NCBI GenBank assembly: GCA_036338025.1
Contig: JAYZDB010000206.1
Span: 1-16,549, forward strand
Length of the DNA: 16,549 bases
Source: JAYZDB01 sp036338025
Lineage (GTDB): Bacteria; Planctomycetota; UBA1135; UBA2386
Direction: 5' to 3'
Positions within the stretch are counted from its first letter, which is position 1. The number at the start of each line of letters is the position of its first letter. The translations under genes were made by a program, and so were the position numbers. The notes beneath the pieces are model-generated. The model worked only from the letters and a program-made list of their open reading frames with translations. It did not search any database and was not told the DNA's origin. Below, one piece after another: positions 15,289 to 16,549 of this stretch.

Positions 15289-15298
15289 GCGTCCGACA
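15289..15298 (+). promoter_or_regulatory. Shared 10-bp motif GCGTCCGACA
   Basis: The same 10 bases occur on the minus strand at 8046-8037, upstream of the RNA-binding protein gene. Both copies lie in non-coding DNA and point toward the downstream gene. Both regions also have AAATTCG a few bases beyond a GCGTCCGA core (here at 15301-15307; upstream of the RNA-binding protein, after the second core). A shared regulator is possible; chance is not excluded. Confidence 0.25.
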
Positions 15299-15343
15299 GG
15301 AAATTCGAGTGGCGCCCCGGGATCTCCGCTCTATGGTCGCTGC

Positions 15344-15841
15344 ATGCAGAAGAAGCGAATCGGCATCGCGTTGTTGCTGATCTTCCTCTTGTGGCGTAGT
15401 GCCAATTCGGTCTACGTGCTGGCCACGGATCCTGAATCCGTCGGGCACTGGCGAGCAGGCTTGACGGGCGACATAACGGACCGAATCTCGCGTGCGCTCG
15501 ACATGCCGCCAGCAGCCGAGTTGTATGCCGGGAGGTACCAACTTCTGCGTGATGAAGTACCCCCGCACAGCGACGTGTTTTTTCTGCACGAGTACACCGG
15601 GACTTTCGCCATCTACGAGATCTTCAGCTACTTCCGGATCTCGGCGCTTCTGTACCCGTGCAACATCCAGATGGTGAAAAAACCACCCGCCGCGAGGGTG
15701 ATGCGAAATGAGCAACTGAATTCCAAGGCTCGGTACGTCCTCGACCTTCGGCGCACGAAGTCCGATCTCCCCGTAGAGTTCGTCAAAATCGGTCAATCGC
15801 CAGGTGCCGTTCTTTGGCGCGAAGAGAGTGACGGTCGATGA
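15344..15841 (+). CDS. Small single-anchor extracytoplasmic protein of unknown function
   Basis: I choose the ATG at 15344, which gives 165 residues and places MQKKRIGIALLLIFLLW as a signal peptide or membrane anchor. The frame is open from 15197, but the additional 49 residues look like translated intergenic DNA. The mature part would be outside the cytoplasm. It includes a segment (AGRYQLLRDEVPPHSDVFFL) like the periplasmic 'l-r-d-x-(I/V)-P-x-x-x-x-V' pieces seen in soluble parts of membrane glycosyltransferases, plus a Tyr/Phe-rich region (YEIFSYFRISALLYP). I do not recognise a family. Its TGA overlaps the ATG of the next gene (ATGA), so the two proteins are probably made together and may act together. 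No Shine-Dalgarno is evident. Confidence 0.65.
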   Translation: MQKKRIGIALLLIFLLWRSANSVYVLATDPESVGHWRAGLTGDITDRISRALDMPPAAELYAGRYQLLRDEVPPHSDVFFLHEYTGTFAIYEIFSYFRISALLYPCNIQMVKKPPAARVMRNEQLNSKARYVLDLRRTKSDLPVEFVKIGQSPGAVLWREESDGR

Positions 15842-16549
15842 ATATCCTGGAAGCCATCATCACCTACGGTGTGCCGCCCTGGTTGGGCTTTGTGGTCCTG
15901 CAAAGCCTCGGCCTACGGTTCAGCAACGACCGCTTCGGATTCCTCGGTTGGGCACACGTCACCGGCTGCCTCGGCATCGGATTGTATCTAGTGATCTGGA
16001 TGACACTCGGCCTACCGCTGGTCCAATCGACATCTATACCAGTCATCTTGCTTTGCGCATGGCTACACTGGAGGCTTCGACGCCGGAGAGACGCCGCCTA
16101 CACAAGCGCGGAGTCCCCATCCGAACCCACTGAGGTCCTGGATCATTCTCCACCCTACCAGCGAGTCGGGTTCGTGATCGTAGTCGCCAGTATCCTCGCC
16201 TTCGGCGCTCTTGCGATGAGTTCCGCAAGCGCGAGCGCCGTCACGAAGGGTGACGAGATCCGACACTGGACGATGAAGGCCAAGATGGTCTACGCCGCCG
16301 ACGGGTTCGGGCCAGACTTCGAGGCTCTCGCCAAGGAAGCGGACCGGTCTGAGGACTTCTGGGCAGCTTGGGATGAGTGGTTGATCGAAGTGTGGCCGAC
16401 ACTGGACGAGGACTTCAAAAAGCGTACACCGGGGCCTGGTACGAAGTGGGACTACCACCTGGATTACCCGCTGCTCAACCCGCTGCTACACGTCTGGGCC
16501 TACGCCGGTGCGGGAGAAATCCTACATTGGCAAAATCGATTTCTTATCA
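15838..16549 (+). CDS. Polytopic membrane protein, possible GT-C-type glycosyltransferase, N-terminal part
   Basis: The frame opens at the ATG of an ATGA overlap and stays open to the window edge, giving 237 residues of a longer protein. Hydrophobic segments lie at about 5-25, 37-60 and 66-79, then a basic cluster RLRRRR (79-84), a polar loop, and a fourth segment at about 110-130. After it comes KGDEIRHWTMKAKM (137-150) with an acidic pair D139-E140, and later LDYPLLNPLLHVW (208-220). An acidic pair plus 'W-x-x-KA(K/R)' and then 'DYPLL-x-PL' is a pattern I recall from uncharacterised GT39/RgtA-like membrane glycosyltransferases. The family call is an inference from these motifs, because the C-terminal half is missing. 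An O-antigen ligase-like or other polytopic protein remains possible. Confidence 0.65.
   Translation, partial: MNILEAIITYGVPPWLGFVVLQSLGLRFSNDRFGFLGWAHVTGCLGIGLYLVIWMTLGLPLVQSTSIPVILLCAWLHWRLRRRRDAAYTSAESPSEPTEVLDHSPPYQRVGFVIVVASILAFGALAMSSASASAVTKGDEIRHWTMKAKMVYAADGFGPDFEALAKEADRSEDFWAAWDEWLIEVWPTLDEDFKKRTPGPGTKWDYHLDYPLLNPLLHVWAYAGAGEILHWQNRFLI

Larger units (their letters stand above)
15002..15343. other. Divergent intergenic region (342 bp)
   Basis: This region separates the VWA gene (minus) from the small membrane protein gene (plus) and should hold promoters for both. I could not identify convincing -35/-10 pairs on either strand. Visible items are the GGAGG next to the VWA start and a copy of GCGTCCGACA at 15289-15298, 45 bp before the ATG at 15344. 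Open frames crossing it look non-coding and lack recognisable protein character. Confidence 0.6.

Noticed and set aside
15197..15343. 49-residue upstream extension of the small anchored protein
   Set aside because: The internal ATG at 15344 starts directly with a basic-then-hydrophobic signal segment. The extension would bury that signal and reads like translated intergenic DNA.
16063..16458. 131-residue minus-strand open frame near the right edge
   Set aside because: It is opposite the ATGA-coupled membrane protein frame, which has membrane segments and motif structure and stays open to the edge.

Overview
The window is GC-rich, tightly packed bacterial DNA. It has no rRNA, tRNA, CRISPR array, transposase or phage gene that I can see. 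The gene mix points to a Planctomycetota-like or related bacterium: a VWA protein with HEAT-like repeats, a ~1000-residue membrane-anchored protein of carboxypeptidase-regulatory-like repeats, and a DUF1080 (3-keto-disaccharide hydrolase) lipoprotein. This assignment is inferred from gene content; there is no phylogenetic marker in the window.

Region 1 (1-5671, + strand) is a 2-oxoacid dehydrogenase operon. It runs from the tail of E1-beta through E2 (lipoyl acyltransferase) and E1-alpha to E3 (dihydrolipoamide dehydrogenase). Sequence details in E1-alpha and E1-beta favour the branched-chain 2-oxoacid complex over pyruvate dehydrogenase. The order is unusual because E2 sits between the two E1 subunits. 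A GT39/ArnT-like polytopic membrane glycosyltransferase follows 11 bp after E3.

Region 2 (5691-8121, - strand) meets region 1 tail to tail with a 19-bp gap. In transcription order it holds an RRM RNA-binding protein with a glycine-rich tail, a DUF1080 lipoprotein, and a class I SAM methyltransferase 15 bp behind the lipoprotein.

Region 3 (8254-15001, - strand) looks like one transcription unit: a secreted VWA/HEAT protein, the regulatory-like repeat protein, a GT-B-like glycosyltransferase overlapping it by 4 bp (GTGA), and an Mpo1-like (DUF962) membrane protein. Several starts on this strand are GTG.

Region 4 (15344-16549, + strand) is transcribed divergently from region 3 across a 342-bp gap. 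It holds a small single-anchor protein whose stop overlaps (ATGA) the start of a polytopic membrane protein. That second protein resembles GT-C glycosyltransferases and runs off the window edge.

Taken together, the window joins central branched-chain acyl-CoA production to envelope functions: two GT-C-like enzymes, one GT-B-like enzyme, a lipoprotein, a VWA protein and a surface repeat protein. I see no clear evidence of a wholly new defence or mobile system. The best leads are the region 3 cluster, the coupled pair in region 4, the split E1 gene order, and a 10-bp motif shared by the regions upstream of the RNA-binding protein and of region 4.
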